Shown: positions 8,311-16,474 of the stretch, one piece after another
Layout of the letters: every line of letters begins with the position of its first letter
How positions within the stretch are numbered: position 1 is the stretch's first letter
NCBI RefSeq assembly: GCF_002934665.1
Contig: NZ_NIRS01000006.1
Location: 124,001 to 188,000, forward strand
From: Pseudomonas laurylsulfatiphila
GTDB lineage: Bacteria; Pseudomonadota; Gammaproteobacteria; Pseudomonadales; Pseudomonadaceae
Length of the DNA stretch: 64,000 nt
Reading direction: 5' to 3'
Notes under the pieces: generated by a model
Databases searched by the model: none
What the model saw: the letters and a program-made list of their open reading frames with translations, nothing else
Told to the model about the DNA's origin: nothing
Program-made: the position numbers and the translations under genes

Positions 8311-8405
8311 TGACTAGGGTTCCGGCTCGCAATCGCGAGTGACTGGTCCGAGAGTTGGCGACCTCCAGTTGAGGTTACACGGCGGGACAAAAGCCCGGGA
8401 GACAA
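8311..8405 (+). promoter_or_regulatory. Guanidine-I (ykkC) riboswitch
   Basis: The conserved blocks of the ykkC motif appear in order: CTAGGGTTCCG at the 5' side, ACTGGTCCGAGAG at 8340-8352, an intervening stem, then ACACGGCGGGACAAAAGCCC and GGGAGA. A GC-rich stem with a GTTAGC loop follows (about 8406-8433) and could act as the expression platform. It sits in the leader of an operon for guanidine carboxylase and allophanate hydrolase, one of the best known contexts for this RNA. Guanidinium binding should switch the operon on. Confidence 0.93.
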
Positions 8406-8463
8406 GCCACCGTTAGCGGTGCCGCTGCCGTCCTGTGCGTCCTTGATCAACTGGAGAACCACC

Positions 8464-9531
8464 ATGTCCCAGCTTCGTTTACCCGCCTTGCTCGCCGCTG
8501 CGTTCGCCGCCCTCGTGAGCCTCTCGTCCCAGGCTGCCCAGAAAGACCACTTCAGCGTGTGCTGGACCATTTACGCCGGCTGGATGCCGTGGGAGTACGC
8601 CGGCAGCCAGGGCATCGTCGACAAATGGGCGAAAAAGTACGGCATCCAGATCGATGTGGTGCAGCTCAATGACTATGTCGAATCGATCAACCAGTACACC
8701 GCCGGCCAGTTCGACGGCTGCACCATGACCAACATGGACGCGCTGACCATTCCGGCCGCCGGCGGCGTCGACAGCACCGCGCTGATCGTCAGCGATTTCT
8801 CCAACGGCAACGACGGCATCGTGCTCAAGGGCGAAGGCAAGAAGGTCGCCGACCTCAAGGGCATGGACGTCAACCTGGTGGAGCTCTCGGTCTCCCATTA
8901 CCTGCTGGCCCGGGCCCTGGACTCGGTGGACCTCACCGAGAAAGACCTGAAAGTGGTCAACACCTCCGACGCCGACATCTCGGCCGCCTTCAACACCGAA
9001 CAGGTCAGCGCCGTCACCACCTGGAACCCGATGCTCTCGGACATCAAGGCCAAGCCCGCGGTGACTGAAGTGTTCAACTCCAGCCAGATCCCCGGCGAAA
9101 TCATGGACATGATGGTGGTCAACTCCGAGACCCTCAAAGACAACCCGGCCTTGGGCAAAGCTCTGACCGGCGCGTGGTTCGAAGTGGTCGAGCTGATGAA
9201 CGCGAAAAACGCCGCCGGCAAAACCGCACTGGAACACATGGCCAAAGCCTCGGGCACCGATCTGGCCGGTTTCCAGGCGCAACTGGACACCACCAAGTTG
9301 TTCGCCACGCCCAAGGAAGCCCTGGCATTCAGCACCAGCAAGCAATTGCCGGAAACCATGCGCAAGGTCGCCGAATTTTCCTTCCAGCACGGCTTGCTCG
9401 GCGAAGGCGCCAAGGACACCAGCGCGGTCGGCATGGCCTTCGCCAACGGCGTGACCAGCGGCGACAAAGGCAACCTCAAGCTGCGTTTCGACCCGAGCTA
9501 CGTGCAGCTGGCTGCCGACGCCAAGTTGTAA
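8464..9531 (+). CDS. Guanidine/urea-type ABC transporter, periplasmic binding protein
   Basis: This 355-residue substrate-binding protein has a signal peptide (MSQLRLPALLAAAFAALVSL, cleavage near SSQAAQ). It belongs to the nitrate/taurine-type (SsuA/NMT1-like) fold, annotated in many genomes as a putative urea ABC transporter receptor. The ATG at 8464 is preferred over an upstream one that would lie within the riboswitch platform. It is the first gene behind the guanidine-I riboswitch, so the natural ligand is more likely guanidine than urea. That substrate is inferred from operon context, not from binding-site residues. Confidence 0.85.
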   Translation: MSQLRLPALLAAAFAALVSLSSQAAQKDHFSVCWTIYAGWMPWEYAGSQGIVDKWAKKYGIQIDVVQLNDYVESINQYTAGQFDGCTMTNMDALTIPAAGGVDSTALIVSDFSNGNDGIVLKGEGKKVADLKGMDVNLVELSVSHYLLARALDSVDLTEKDLKVVNTSDADISAAFNTEQVSAVTTWNPMLSDIKAKPAVTEVFNSSQIPGEIMDMMVVNSETLKDNPALGKALTGAWFEVVELMNAKNAAGKTALEHMAKASGTDLAGFQAQLDTTKLFATPKEALAFSTSKQLPETMRKVAEFSFQHGLLGEGAKDTSAVGMAFANGVTSGDKGNLKLRFDPSYVQLAADAKL

Positions 9532-9546
9532 ACAGAGGACTTGGCC

Positions 9547-10362
9547 ATGCGCCTGATCAATCGCCACCCGGATCGCCCGAGTCGCCTGTTGTTGGTGATC
9601 CTGCCGTTCGCCCTGGTGCTGTTCGCCTATCTCATGGGCTCGGCCGAGCGACTGGCAGACAACCCCAACGACAAGCTGCTGCCCAGCGCCGTGCAGATGA
9701 CCGATGCGGTGAAACGCCTGGCCTTCGTGGCCGACACCCGCACCGGCGAATACCTGCTCTGGCAGGACACGGCCTCCAGCCTGCAACGCTTGGCTATCGG
9801 CCTGGGCATCAGCGCCCTGGCCGGGCTGTGCCTGGGCATCGCCGCCGGCACCCTGCCGCTGTTCGGTGCGCCGTTGTCACCCCTGCTGACCGTGCTGTCG
9901 ATGGTGCCGCCGCTGGCGATCCTGCCGATCCTGTTCATCGTCTTCGGCCTGGGGGAATTGTCGAAAGTGATGCTGATCGTCATCGGCATCACCCCGGCGC
10001 TGGCCCGGGACCTGGAACAGCGTGCCCGGGAAATTCCCGTGGAACTGCTGATCAAGGCCCAGACCCTCGGCGCCTCCACCTGGACCCTGATGCTGCGGGT
10101 GGTGCTGCCGCAACTGTTGCCACGGCTGTTGATCTCGCTGCGCTTGATGCTCGGTTCGGCGTGGCTGTTCCTGATCGCCGCCGAAGCCATTGCCTCCACT
10201 GATGGTCTCGGCTACCGGATCTTCCTGGTGCGTCGCTACCTGGCGATGGACGTGATCTTGCCCTACGTGGTGTGGATCACCCTGCTCGCCTGGCTAATGG
10301 ATTGGGGCCTTAAACACCTGACCCGGCGTGCGTTCCCCTGGTATGAGGGGGCCGCCAAATGA
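9547..10362 (+). CDS. ABC transporter permease (guanidine uptake)
   Basis: This 271-residue inner-membrane permease of the BPD-transport (SsuC/TauC) type has about six membrane segments and the EAA-loop region EIPVELLIKAQTLGASTWTL, which docks on the ATPase. The ATG at 9547 is chosen; a TTG two codons earlier is unlikely. It lies 15 bases after the receptor gene, and its stop overlaps the start of the ATPase gene in an ATGA junction. It should carry guanidine delivered by the preceding binding protein. Confidence 0.88.
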   Translation: MRLINRHPDRPSRLLLVILPFALVLFAYLMGSAERLADNPNDKLLPSAVQMTDAVKRLAFVADTRTGEYLLWQDTASSLQRLAIGLGISALAGLCLGIAAGTLPLFGAPLSPLLTVLSMVPPLAILPILFIVFGLGELSKVMLIVIGITPALARDLEQRAREIPVELLIKAQTLGASTWTLMLRVVLPQLLPRLLISLRLMLGSAWLFLIAAEAIASTDGLGYRIFLVRRYLAMDVILPYVVWITLLAWLMDWGLKHLTRRAFPWYEGAAK

Positions 10363-11147
10363 GCTTCATCAGCGTTAAAAACGTCTGGCAGCAATACGCC
10401 GATCAGGTGGTGCTTGAAGGCCTCAACCTGAACGTCAACGAGGGTGAGTTCTGCACTCTGGTGGGTGCGTCCGGCTGCGGCAAATCGACCTTCCTGCGCC
10501 TGTTGCTCGGTCAGGAACGCGCCAGTCGCGGCGAGATCCTGCTCGACGGCCAGCCCTTGGCCGGTGAACCGGATGCCAGCCGTGGCGTGGTGTTCCAGCG
10601 CTACTCGGTGTTCCCGCACCTGAGCGTGTTGGACAACGTCGCCCTCGGCCTCGAACTGCCTCGTTCGCCCTTGCTCGGGCGCCGGTTCGGCAGTGCGAAA
10701 AAAGAGGCCCGCGAACAGGCCTCGGTGCTGCTGCACAAGGTCGGCCTCGGCCATTCGCTGGACAAGTACCCGGCGCAGCTCTCCGGCGGCATGCAACAAC
10801 GGCTGGCTATCGCCCAGGCGCTGATCATGAAGCCGCGGGTGTTGCTGCTCGACGAACCCTTCGGCGCCCTCGATCCGGGCATCCGCAAAGACATGCACGC
10901 CTTGCTCCTGGAGCTGTGGCGCGAGACCCGGCTGACGGTGTTCATGGTCACCCACGACCTGTCCGAAGGTTTCAGCCTCGGTACGCGCCTGCTGGTGTTC
11001 GACAAGGTCCGTCTCGACCCGCATGCGCCCGGTCGCTATGGCGCACGCATCACCTACGACATCCCTTTGAACAGCGACCGCCGCGCCCAGTGCAAAGCCG
11101 TCGACGCCCTGCCGCTGCCGGTGGCGGGCACGCTTCGTATCGCTTAG
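10359..11147 (+). CDS. ABC transporter ATP-binding protein (guanidine uptake)
   Basis: This 262-residue ATPase has Walker A GASGCGKST at residues 36-44, the Q-loop in VVFQRYSVFPHLS, the signature LSGGMQQR at about 141-148, Walker B VLLLDEPFGALD from 161 and the switch His in MVTHDLSEG. It powers the preceding permease. The ATGA overlap with the permease gene points to coupled translation. It closes the transporter module of the riboswitch operon, 13 bases before the first deiminase-subunit gene. Confidence 0.92.
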   Translation: MSFISVKNVWQQYADQVVLEGLNLNVNEGEFCTLVGASGCGKSTFLRLLLGQERASRGEILLDGQPLAGEPDASRGVVFQRYSVFPHLSVLDNVALGLELPRSPLLGRRFGSAKKEAREQASVLLHKVGLGHSLDKYPAQLSGGMQQRLAIAQALIMKPRVLLLDEPFGALDPGIRKDMHALLLELWRETRLTVFMVTHDLSEGFSLGTRLLVFDKVRLDPHAPGRYGARITYDIPLNSDRRAQCKAVDALPLPVAGTLRIA

Positions 11148-11160
11148 AGGATTTTTCACA

Positions 11161-11886
11161 ATGACTGATTCGACCCAACTGTTCCCACCCTTCGCCGAAG
11201 AAATGCTCCCCGGTGGCGGCCATCGTTCCTTCGTGCTCAAGCGCGGCCAATTGCTGCGCCTGACCGACCTGCGCGGCGGCGCCAACGTCAGCCTGACACT
11301 GCTCAACGCCAACGAAAAAACCGAGCGCCTTAACCTGCCCGACAGCCTCAAATGCCAACACACCGCCAAGCTCACCGCCGGCCACTGCCTGTACTCGGAC
11401 ATGGGCCGCGTGCTGGCCGCCATCACCGCCGACACCTGCGGCTGGAGCGACAGCCTGGGCGGCGTGCTCTGCGCTGAAGAAGTCGCAGAAAAGTACGGTG
11501 CGGGCCGCTACCAGGAACTGCGCAACGGCTTCTTCCGCAACGGCACCGACAACCTGCTGGTGGAACTGGGCAAGTGGGGACTGGGCCTGTCCGACCTGCT
11601 GATGACCCTCAACCTGTTCAGCCGCGTGAACGTCGATGACGCCGGGCGCTTCCATTTCGTCGAGGGCAATTCCAAGGCTGGCGACTACATCGAGTTGTAC
11701 GCACCGATGGACACCCTGGTGGTGCTCACCGCCCTGCAGCACCCAATGGATCCATCGCTGGAATATGCACCGAAACCGCTGAAACTCAGCTGGATGAACG
11801 CCGACGCCAGCGTCGCCGAACACTGCCGCACCTCGCGCCCGGAAAACGAGCGCGGCTTCATCAATACCGACCGTCTGTTCGCCTGA
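11161..11886 (+). CDS. DUF1989 protein, carboxyguanidine deiminase subunit (urea amidolyase-associated protein 1)
   Basis: This 241-residue DUF1989-family protein has the family core LRLTDLRGGANVSLTLLNAN, the ADTCGWSDSLGG motif, whose Cys resembles a metal ligand, and LFSRVNVDDAGRF. It pairs with the next gene, a second DUF1989 protein. In Pseudomonas syringae such pairs (CgdA/CgdB) form carboxyguanidine deiminase. That enzyme turns carboxyguanidine, made by guanidine carboxylase, into allophanate. The family and pair are clear; which one is called CgdA or CgdB was not resolved here. Confidence 0.85.
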   Translation: MTDSTQLFPPFAEEMLPGGGHRSFVLKRGQLLRLTDLRGGANVSLTLLNANEKTERLNLPDSLKCQHTAKLTAGHCLYSDMGRVLAAITADTCGWSDSLGGVLCAEEVAEKYGAGRYQELRNGFFRNGTDNLLVELGKWGLGLSDLLMTLNLFSRVNVDDAGRFHFVEGNSKAGDYIELYAPMDTLVVLTALQHPMDPSLEYAPKPLKLSWMNADASVAEHCRTSRPENERGFINTDRLFA

Positions 11887-11897
11887 GGATCGCTGCC

Positions 11898-12551
11898 ATG
11901 TCACTCGCAATCGCCACCGCTGCCGTTCACACAAGCAGGCAAACAGACACCGCGATCTACCGCGCCACCATCCCCGCCGGCGAACCCTGGCTGATGGAGG
12001 TCAAGGCCGGCCAGACCCTGCGCATCCTCGATCTGGAAGGCAATCAGGCCGTCGACACCTTGTTCTACAGCGTCGCCAACCCCAAGGAACGCTACGACGT
12101 GCAGCGCACGTTGCGCCGGCAGAACAGCGTGTACCTGAGCACCGGCAGCGTGCTGTATTCCAACCTCGGCAAACCAATGCTGACCATCGTCGCCGACACT
12201 TGCGGACGTCACGACACCCTCGGCGGCGCCTGTGCGCAAGAGAGCAACACCGTGCGCTACGCCCTGGAGAAGCGCTACATGCACAGCTGCCGCGACAACT
12301 ACCTGCGGGCCTGTGTCCACGACGGACGCCTGGGCAAGGGCGACATCGGGCCGAACATCAACTTCTTCATGAACGTGCCGGTCACCGCCGACGGCGGCTT
12401 GACGTTCGAAGACGGGATTTCCGCGCCGGGCAAGTACGTCGACCTGCGCGCCGAGATGGACGTGATCGTGCTGATCTCCAACTGCCCGCAACTGAACAAC
12501 CCGTGCAACGCCTACAACCCCACCCCTGCGGAGCTGCTGGTATGGAACTGA
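11898..12551 (+). CDS. DUF1989 protein, carboxyguanidine deiminase subunit (urea amidolyase-associated protein 2)
   Basis: This 217-residue second DUF1989 protein is homologous to its upstream neighbour. It shares the GQTLRILDLEGNQAVDTLFY core, ADTCGRHDTLGGAC and NINFFMNVPVTADG. The two conserved Cys in the ADTCG region and NCPQLNNPCN near the C-terminus are candidate metal ligands. It should form the heteromeric deiminase that strips ammonia from carboxyguanidine. Its last 10 bases overlap a 25-codon frame that could encode a tiny coupled protein. Confidence 0.85.
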   Translation: MSLAIATAAVHTSRQTDTAIYRATIPAGEPWLMEVKAGQTLRILDLEGNQAVDTLFYSVANPKERYDVQRTLRRQNSVYLSTGSVLYSNLGKPMLTIVADTCGRHDTLGGACAQESNTVRYALEKRYMHSCRDNYLRACVHDGRLGKGDIGPNINFFMNVPVTADGGLTFEDGISAPGKYVDLRAEMDVIVLISNCPQLNNPCNAYNPTPAELLVWN

Positions 12552-12619
12552 AACTCGCGCGCTTGCGCCGCTGGCTGTTCACCCTGTGCCAGGCCCGCTC
12601 CGGCCAATGCATTAAATAA
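12542..12619 (+). CDS. Possible 25-residue basic small protein overlapping the deiminase gene
   Basis: The frame MELKLARLRRWLFTLCQARS plus five residues starts inside the end of the preceding gene (ATG at 12542, that gene's TGA at 12549-12551). This arrangement favours coupled translation. The peptide is short, basic and amphipathic, and ends before a REP pair. Nothing about its sequence proves expression. It may be a chance frame in a GC-rich tail. Confidence 0.3.
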   Translation: MELKLARLRRWLFTLCQARSGQCIK

Positions 12620-12625
12620 CCACCC

Positions 12626-12710
12626 TGTAGGAGCTGCCGCAGGCTGCGATCTTTTGATCCTGATCTTAAAAACAAAATCAAAAGATCGCAGCCTTCGGCA
12701 GCTCCTACAG
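12626..12710. repeat. Family B repeat pair
   Basis: Two inverted copies of the GTAGGAGCTGCCGAAGGCTG unit, each extended by CGATCTTTTGATC, surround a short AT-rich centre. The element sits inside the guanidine operon between the deiminase and carboxylase genes. The hairpin may lower or stabilise downstream mRNA there. Confidence 0.9.
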
Positions 12711-12816
12711 GGGGGCGTTTCAGTCATCCGGGACGGCCCGGGTGCATTTCGAAAAACTGCGGGACGGCCCGCATCCCAGTCGAGGCTGATGCGCAATCGC
12801 CTCCGGGGGTTATGCC

Positions 12817-15800
12817 ATGTTCGAAAAAGTCCTGATTGCCAACCGTGGCGCCATTGCTTGCCGCATCCTGCGGACCTTGCGTGAACTGCACGTGCAGGGT
12901 GTCGCCGTTTACTCCGAAGCCGACGCGGCCAGCCTGCACATCCTGCAGGCCGACGAGGCGCACAGCCTCGGTGAAGGCGCGGCCGCCGGCACGTACCTGG
13001 CGGTCGATAAAATCCTCGCCATTGCCAAAGCCAGCGGCGCCACCGCGGTCCATCCCGGTTACGGCTTCCTCTCGGAAAACGCCACATTCGCCGAAGCCTG
13101 CGAAGCCGCCGACATCGCCTTCATCGGCCCGACACCGGAACAACTGCGGGTGTTCGGCCTCAAGCACACCGCCCGCGCCCTGGCCAGGCAACAGGGTGTG
13201 CCCATGCTTGAAGGCACCGAGTTGCTCGAGAGCCTCGACGCAGCAATGATCGCCGGTGAACAGGTCGGCTACCCGGTGATGCTCAAGAGCACCGCCGGCG
13301 GTGGCGGCATCGGCATGCGCGTGTGCCGCAGCGCGGCCGAGTTGAGCGAATCCTTCGAAGCGGTCAAACGCCTGGGCCAGAACAATTTCAGCGATGCCGG
13401 GGTGTTCATCGAGAAGTACATCCAGCGCGCCCGTCACCTGGAAGTGCAGGTGTTCGGCGACGGTCACGGCGAAGTGATCGCCCTTGGCGTACGCGACTGT
13501 TCGGTGCAGCGTCGCAACCAGAAAGTCCTCGAGGAAACCCCGGCACCGAACCTGCCCGAAGGCATGGCCGATGAACTGTGCGCGGCGGCGATCAAACTGG
13601 CCAAAGCGGTGAACTACCGTAGCGCCGGCACCGTGGAGTTCGTTTTCGACAGCGAAGCCCAGCGCTTCTATTTTCTGGAAGTGAACACCCGTTTGCAGGT
13701 GGAACACGGCGTCACCGAACAGGTGTGGGGCGTCGACCTGGTGCGCTGGATGGTGCAACTGGCGGCCGGTGAGCTGCCGCCGCTGAGCGATCTGGTACAG
13801 GGTTTGAAGCCGCAGGGTCATGCGATTCAGGCGCGGTTGTATGCCGAGGATCCGGGGCGCGATTTCCAGCCAAGCCCTGGTTTGCTCACAGCGGTGAATT
13901 TCCCTGACGCCGATGGCAAACGACTGCGCATCGACACCTGGGTCGAAGCGGGTTGCGAGATCCCGCCCTACTTCGACCCGATGATCGCCAAGGTCATCAG
14001 TTGGGCGCCGACGCGCGAAGAGGCTACTGAGGATCTGCATCAGGCACTGGGCGCCAGCTTGCTCTATGGCGTGGAAACCAACCGCGATTACCTGCGGCAG
14101 ATCCTGCTGGATGCGCCTTTCGCCAGCGGCCAGCCGTGGACCCGTTGCCTGGAAGGCCTGGTGTATCGGGCCAACACGTTCGAGGTACTCAGCGCCGGTA
14201 CGCAAACCAGTGTTCAGGATTATCCGGGGCGCCTCGGTTACTGGGCGGTCGGCGTGCCGCCTTCAGGGCCGATGGACAGTCGGGCGCTGCGCCTGGGTAA
14301 CCGTTTTCTTGGCAATGACGAAGGCGCGGCGGCGCTGGAAATCACCATGAGTGGGCCGTTGCTGCGCTTCAATTGCGAGGCGGTGGTGGCGGTGACCGGG
14401 GCGGTGATTCCATTGCTGCTCGACGGTCAAAGCGTGCCGATGAACACTGCGCTGGTGGTTCCGGCAGGCGCCAGCTTGAGCCTCGGCACCATCGCCGGCG
14501 CTGGCGCGCGCAGCTATCTGTGCCTGCGTGGCGGCCTGCAGGTACCGGAGTATCTGGGCAGCAAAAGCACCTTCACCCTGGGACAATTTGGCGGACACGG
14601 TGGTCGCGCCTTGCGGGCCGGTGACGTGTTGCACCTGCCAGCGCTGAATGACCGCAGCGCCGGTCAGCAACTGGCTGAAGAGCAGGTCACCGAGTTGCCG
14701 GCGGTTCGGCAGATTCGCGTGATCTACGGCCCCCACGGTGCGCCGGAATACTTCACCGAAAACTACATCGGCACCTTCTTCGCCACCCAGTGGGAAGTGC
14801 ATTTCAACTCCAGCCGCACCGGTGTGCGCCTGATCGGGCCGAAGCCGGAATGGGTGCGTTCCGATGGTGGGGAGGCGGGTTTGCATCCGTCGAACATTCA
14901 CGACAATCCGTATGCGATTGGTGCGGTGGATTTCACCGGTGACATGCCGGTCATCCTCGGCCCGGATGGCCCTAGCCTTGGCGGGTTCGTGTGCCCGGTG
15001 ACGGTGATCGAAGCGGATCTTTGGCAGTTGGGGCAGCTCAAGGCGGGGGACAAGGTGCAGTTCTCCCCCATCGACATCAAGACCGCCCGCGATCTCGCCC
15101 GCAAATGGGATACCTGTGGGAGCTGGCTTGCCAGCGATGGTGCCCGATCAGACACCGCATCAACTTCATCGCTGGCAAGCCAGCTCCTACAGGGGGTTGT
15201 GTCGCCTGTGGTGCTGGATATCGGTCAGGGAGATACGCGGCTGGTTGCACGGCTGTCGGGTGACACACATCTGCTCCTTGAAATCGGCGCCCCCGAACTC
15301 GACCTGGTCCTGCGCTTCCGCGCCCACGCCCTCATGCAGGCCCTGGAAAGCCAACACCTGCACGGCGTGATCGACCTGACGCCAGGCATCCGCTCACTGC
15401 AAGTCCACTACCAACCCGAACAACTGCCACTGGCCGACCTGCTCGGCATCGTCGCCGGCGAATGGGACGCCGTGTGCGCCGCCAAAGACCTGCAAGTGCC
15501 CTCGCGCATCGTCCATCTGCCACTGTCCTGGGATGACCCCGCGTGCCAGTTGGCCATCGAGAAATACATGACCACGGTGCGCAAGGACGCGCCATGGTGC
15601 CCGAGCAACCTGGAGTTCATCCGCCGCATCAACGACCTGCCGAACCTCGATGAAGTGCAACGCACGGTGTTCGACGCCAGTTACCTGGTGATGGGCCTGG
15701 GCGACGTTTACCTCGGCGCACCGGTCGCCACCCCGCTCGATCCGCGCCATCGTCTGGTCACGACCAAGTACAACCCGGCGCGCACCTGGACCGCGGAAAA

Positions 15801-16449
15801 CTCGGTGGGCATCGGTGGTGCGTACATGTGCGTCTACGGCATGGAAGGCCCCGGCGGTTATCAGTTTGTCGGACGCACGCTACAGATGTGGAACCGCTAC
15901 CGCGAAGTCGCCGCGTTCGATGGCAAACCGTGGTTGCTGCGGTTTTTCGACCAGATCCGTTTCTACCCGGTCAGCGCCGATGAACTGCTGCGCATTCGCC
16001 GGGATTTCCCCCTCGGACGCTTCGACCTGAACATCGAGCACAGTCAGTTGAACCTGGCGGATTACCAGGCGTTTCTGACGCAGGAGGCCGAGACCATCGG
16101 CGCGTTTCGCGAGCAGCAAAAAGGCGCATTCAATGCCGAGCGTGAACGCTGGATCGCCAGCGGCCAGGCGCATTTCGACAGTGAGGAACTGGTCCCGGAG
16201 ACGACCGATGAGGCGCCGCTGGCCAGCGGTCAACAGAGCGTCGACAGCCACATCGCCGGCAACCTCTGGCAGGTCCAGGTCGAGGCCGGCAAGCGCGTCA
16301 CGGCCGGTGATGTACTAGTGATCCTGGAGTCGATGAAGATGGAAATCCCCCTGCTCGCCCCCATGGCCGGCGTGGTGCGCGAGGTGCGCGTGCAACCGGG
16401 TTCGGCGGTGCGCGCCGGACAGCGCGTCGTGGTGCTGGAACTCGACTGA
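12817..16449 (+). CDS. Guanidine carboxylase (urea carboxylase family, biotin-dependent)
   Basis: This 1210-residue multidomain enzyme carries a biotin carboxylase from residue 1 to about 450. It has the ATP-grasp glycine loop KSTAGGGGIGM and the EVNTRLQVEHGVTE active-site motif. The carboxyltransferase follows, as the AHS2/KipA-like half (about 455-765) and the AHS1/KipI-like half (about 795-1040). The biotin carrier is C-terminal, with ESMKM and biotinylated Lys1174. Members annotated as urea carboxylase behind a guanidine-I riboswitch and beside DUF1989 pairs prefer guanidine, giving carboxyguanidine. Residues 766-793 are encoded by a REPIN inserted in frame between the carboxyltransferase halves. 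Guanidine preference is inferred from context. Confidence 0.9.
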   Translation: MFEKVLIANRGAIACRILRTLRELHVQGVAVYSEADAASLHILQADEAHSLGEGAAAGTYLAVDKILAIAKASGATAVHPGYGFLSENATFAEACEAADIAFIGPTPEQLRVFGLKHTARALARQQGVPMLEGTELLESLDAAMIAGEQVGYPVMLKSTAGGGGIGMRVCRSAAELSESFEAVKRLGQNNFSDAGVFIEKYIQRARHLEVQVFGDGHGEVIALGVRDCSVQRRNQKVLEETPAPNLPEGMADELCAAAIKLAKAVNYRSAGTVEFVFDSEAQRFYFLEVNTRLQVEHGVTEQVWGVDLVRWMVQLAAGELPPLSDLVQGLKPQGHAIQARLYAEDPGRDFQPSPGLLTAVNFPDADGKRLRIDTWVEAGCEIPPYFDPMIAKVISWAPTREEATEDLHQALGASLLYGVETNRDYLRQILLDAPFASGQPWTRCLEGLVYRANTFEVLSAGTQTSVQDYPGRLGYWAVGVPPSGPMDSRALRLGNRFLGNDEGAAALEITMSGPLLRFNCEAVVAVTGAVIPLLLDGQSVPMNTALVVPAGASLSLGTIAGAGARSYLCLRGGLQVPEYLGSKSTFTLGQFGGHGGRALRAGDVLHLPALNDRSAGQQLAEEQVTELPAVRQIRVIYGPHGAPEYFTENYIGTFFATQWEVHFNSSRTGVRLIGPKPEWVRSDGGEAGLHPSNIHDNPYAIGAVDFTGDMPVILGPDGPSLGGFVCPVTVIEADLWQLGQLKAGDKVQFSPIDIKTARDLARKWDTCGSWLASDGARSDTASTSSLASQLLQGVVSPVVLDIGQGDTRLVARLSGDTHLLLEIGAPELDLVLRFRAHALMQALESQHLHGVIDLTPGIRSLQVHYQPEQLPLADLLGIVAGEWDAVCAAKDLQVPSRIVHLPLSWDDPACQLAIEKYMTTVRKDAPWCPSNLEFIRRINDLPNLDEVQRTVFDASYLVMGLGDVYLGAPVATPLDPRHRLVTTKYNPARTWTAENSVGIGGAYMCVYGMEGPGGYQFVGRTLQMWNRYREVAAFDGKPWLLRFFDQIRFYPVSADELLRIRRDFPLGRFDLNIEHSQLNLADYQAFLTQEAETIGAFREQQKGAFNAERERWIASGQAHFDSEELVPETTDEAPLASGQQSVDSHIAGNLWQVQVEAGKRVTAGDVLVILESMKMEIPLLAPMAGVVREVRVQPGSAVRAGQRVVVLELD
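15113..15193. repeat. Family C REPIN inside the carboxylase coding sequence
   Basis: CTGTGGGAGCTGGCTTGCCA at the 5' end and the inverted TGGCAAGCCAGCTCCTACAG at the 3' end flank a 40-base centre. It matches the family C elements near 28.2 and 53.7 kb. It lies wholly within the open frame and adds about 28 residues (Thr766-Gly793) without a stop or frameshift. The site is the linker between the AHS2-like and AHS1-like domains. Confidence 0.92.
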
Positions 16450-16474
16450 ACCCATTTTGAAAAGGACTCATGCC

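Noticed and set aside
15077..15268. Minus-strand frames over the REPIN in the carboxylase gene
   Set aside because: They arise from the palindromic repeat and lie antisense to a clear coding frame.
12817..16449. Call of ordinary urea carboxylase
   Set aside because: The riboswitch, DUF1989 pair and transporter favour guanidine as substrate; urea carboxylase remains the family name.
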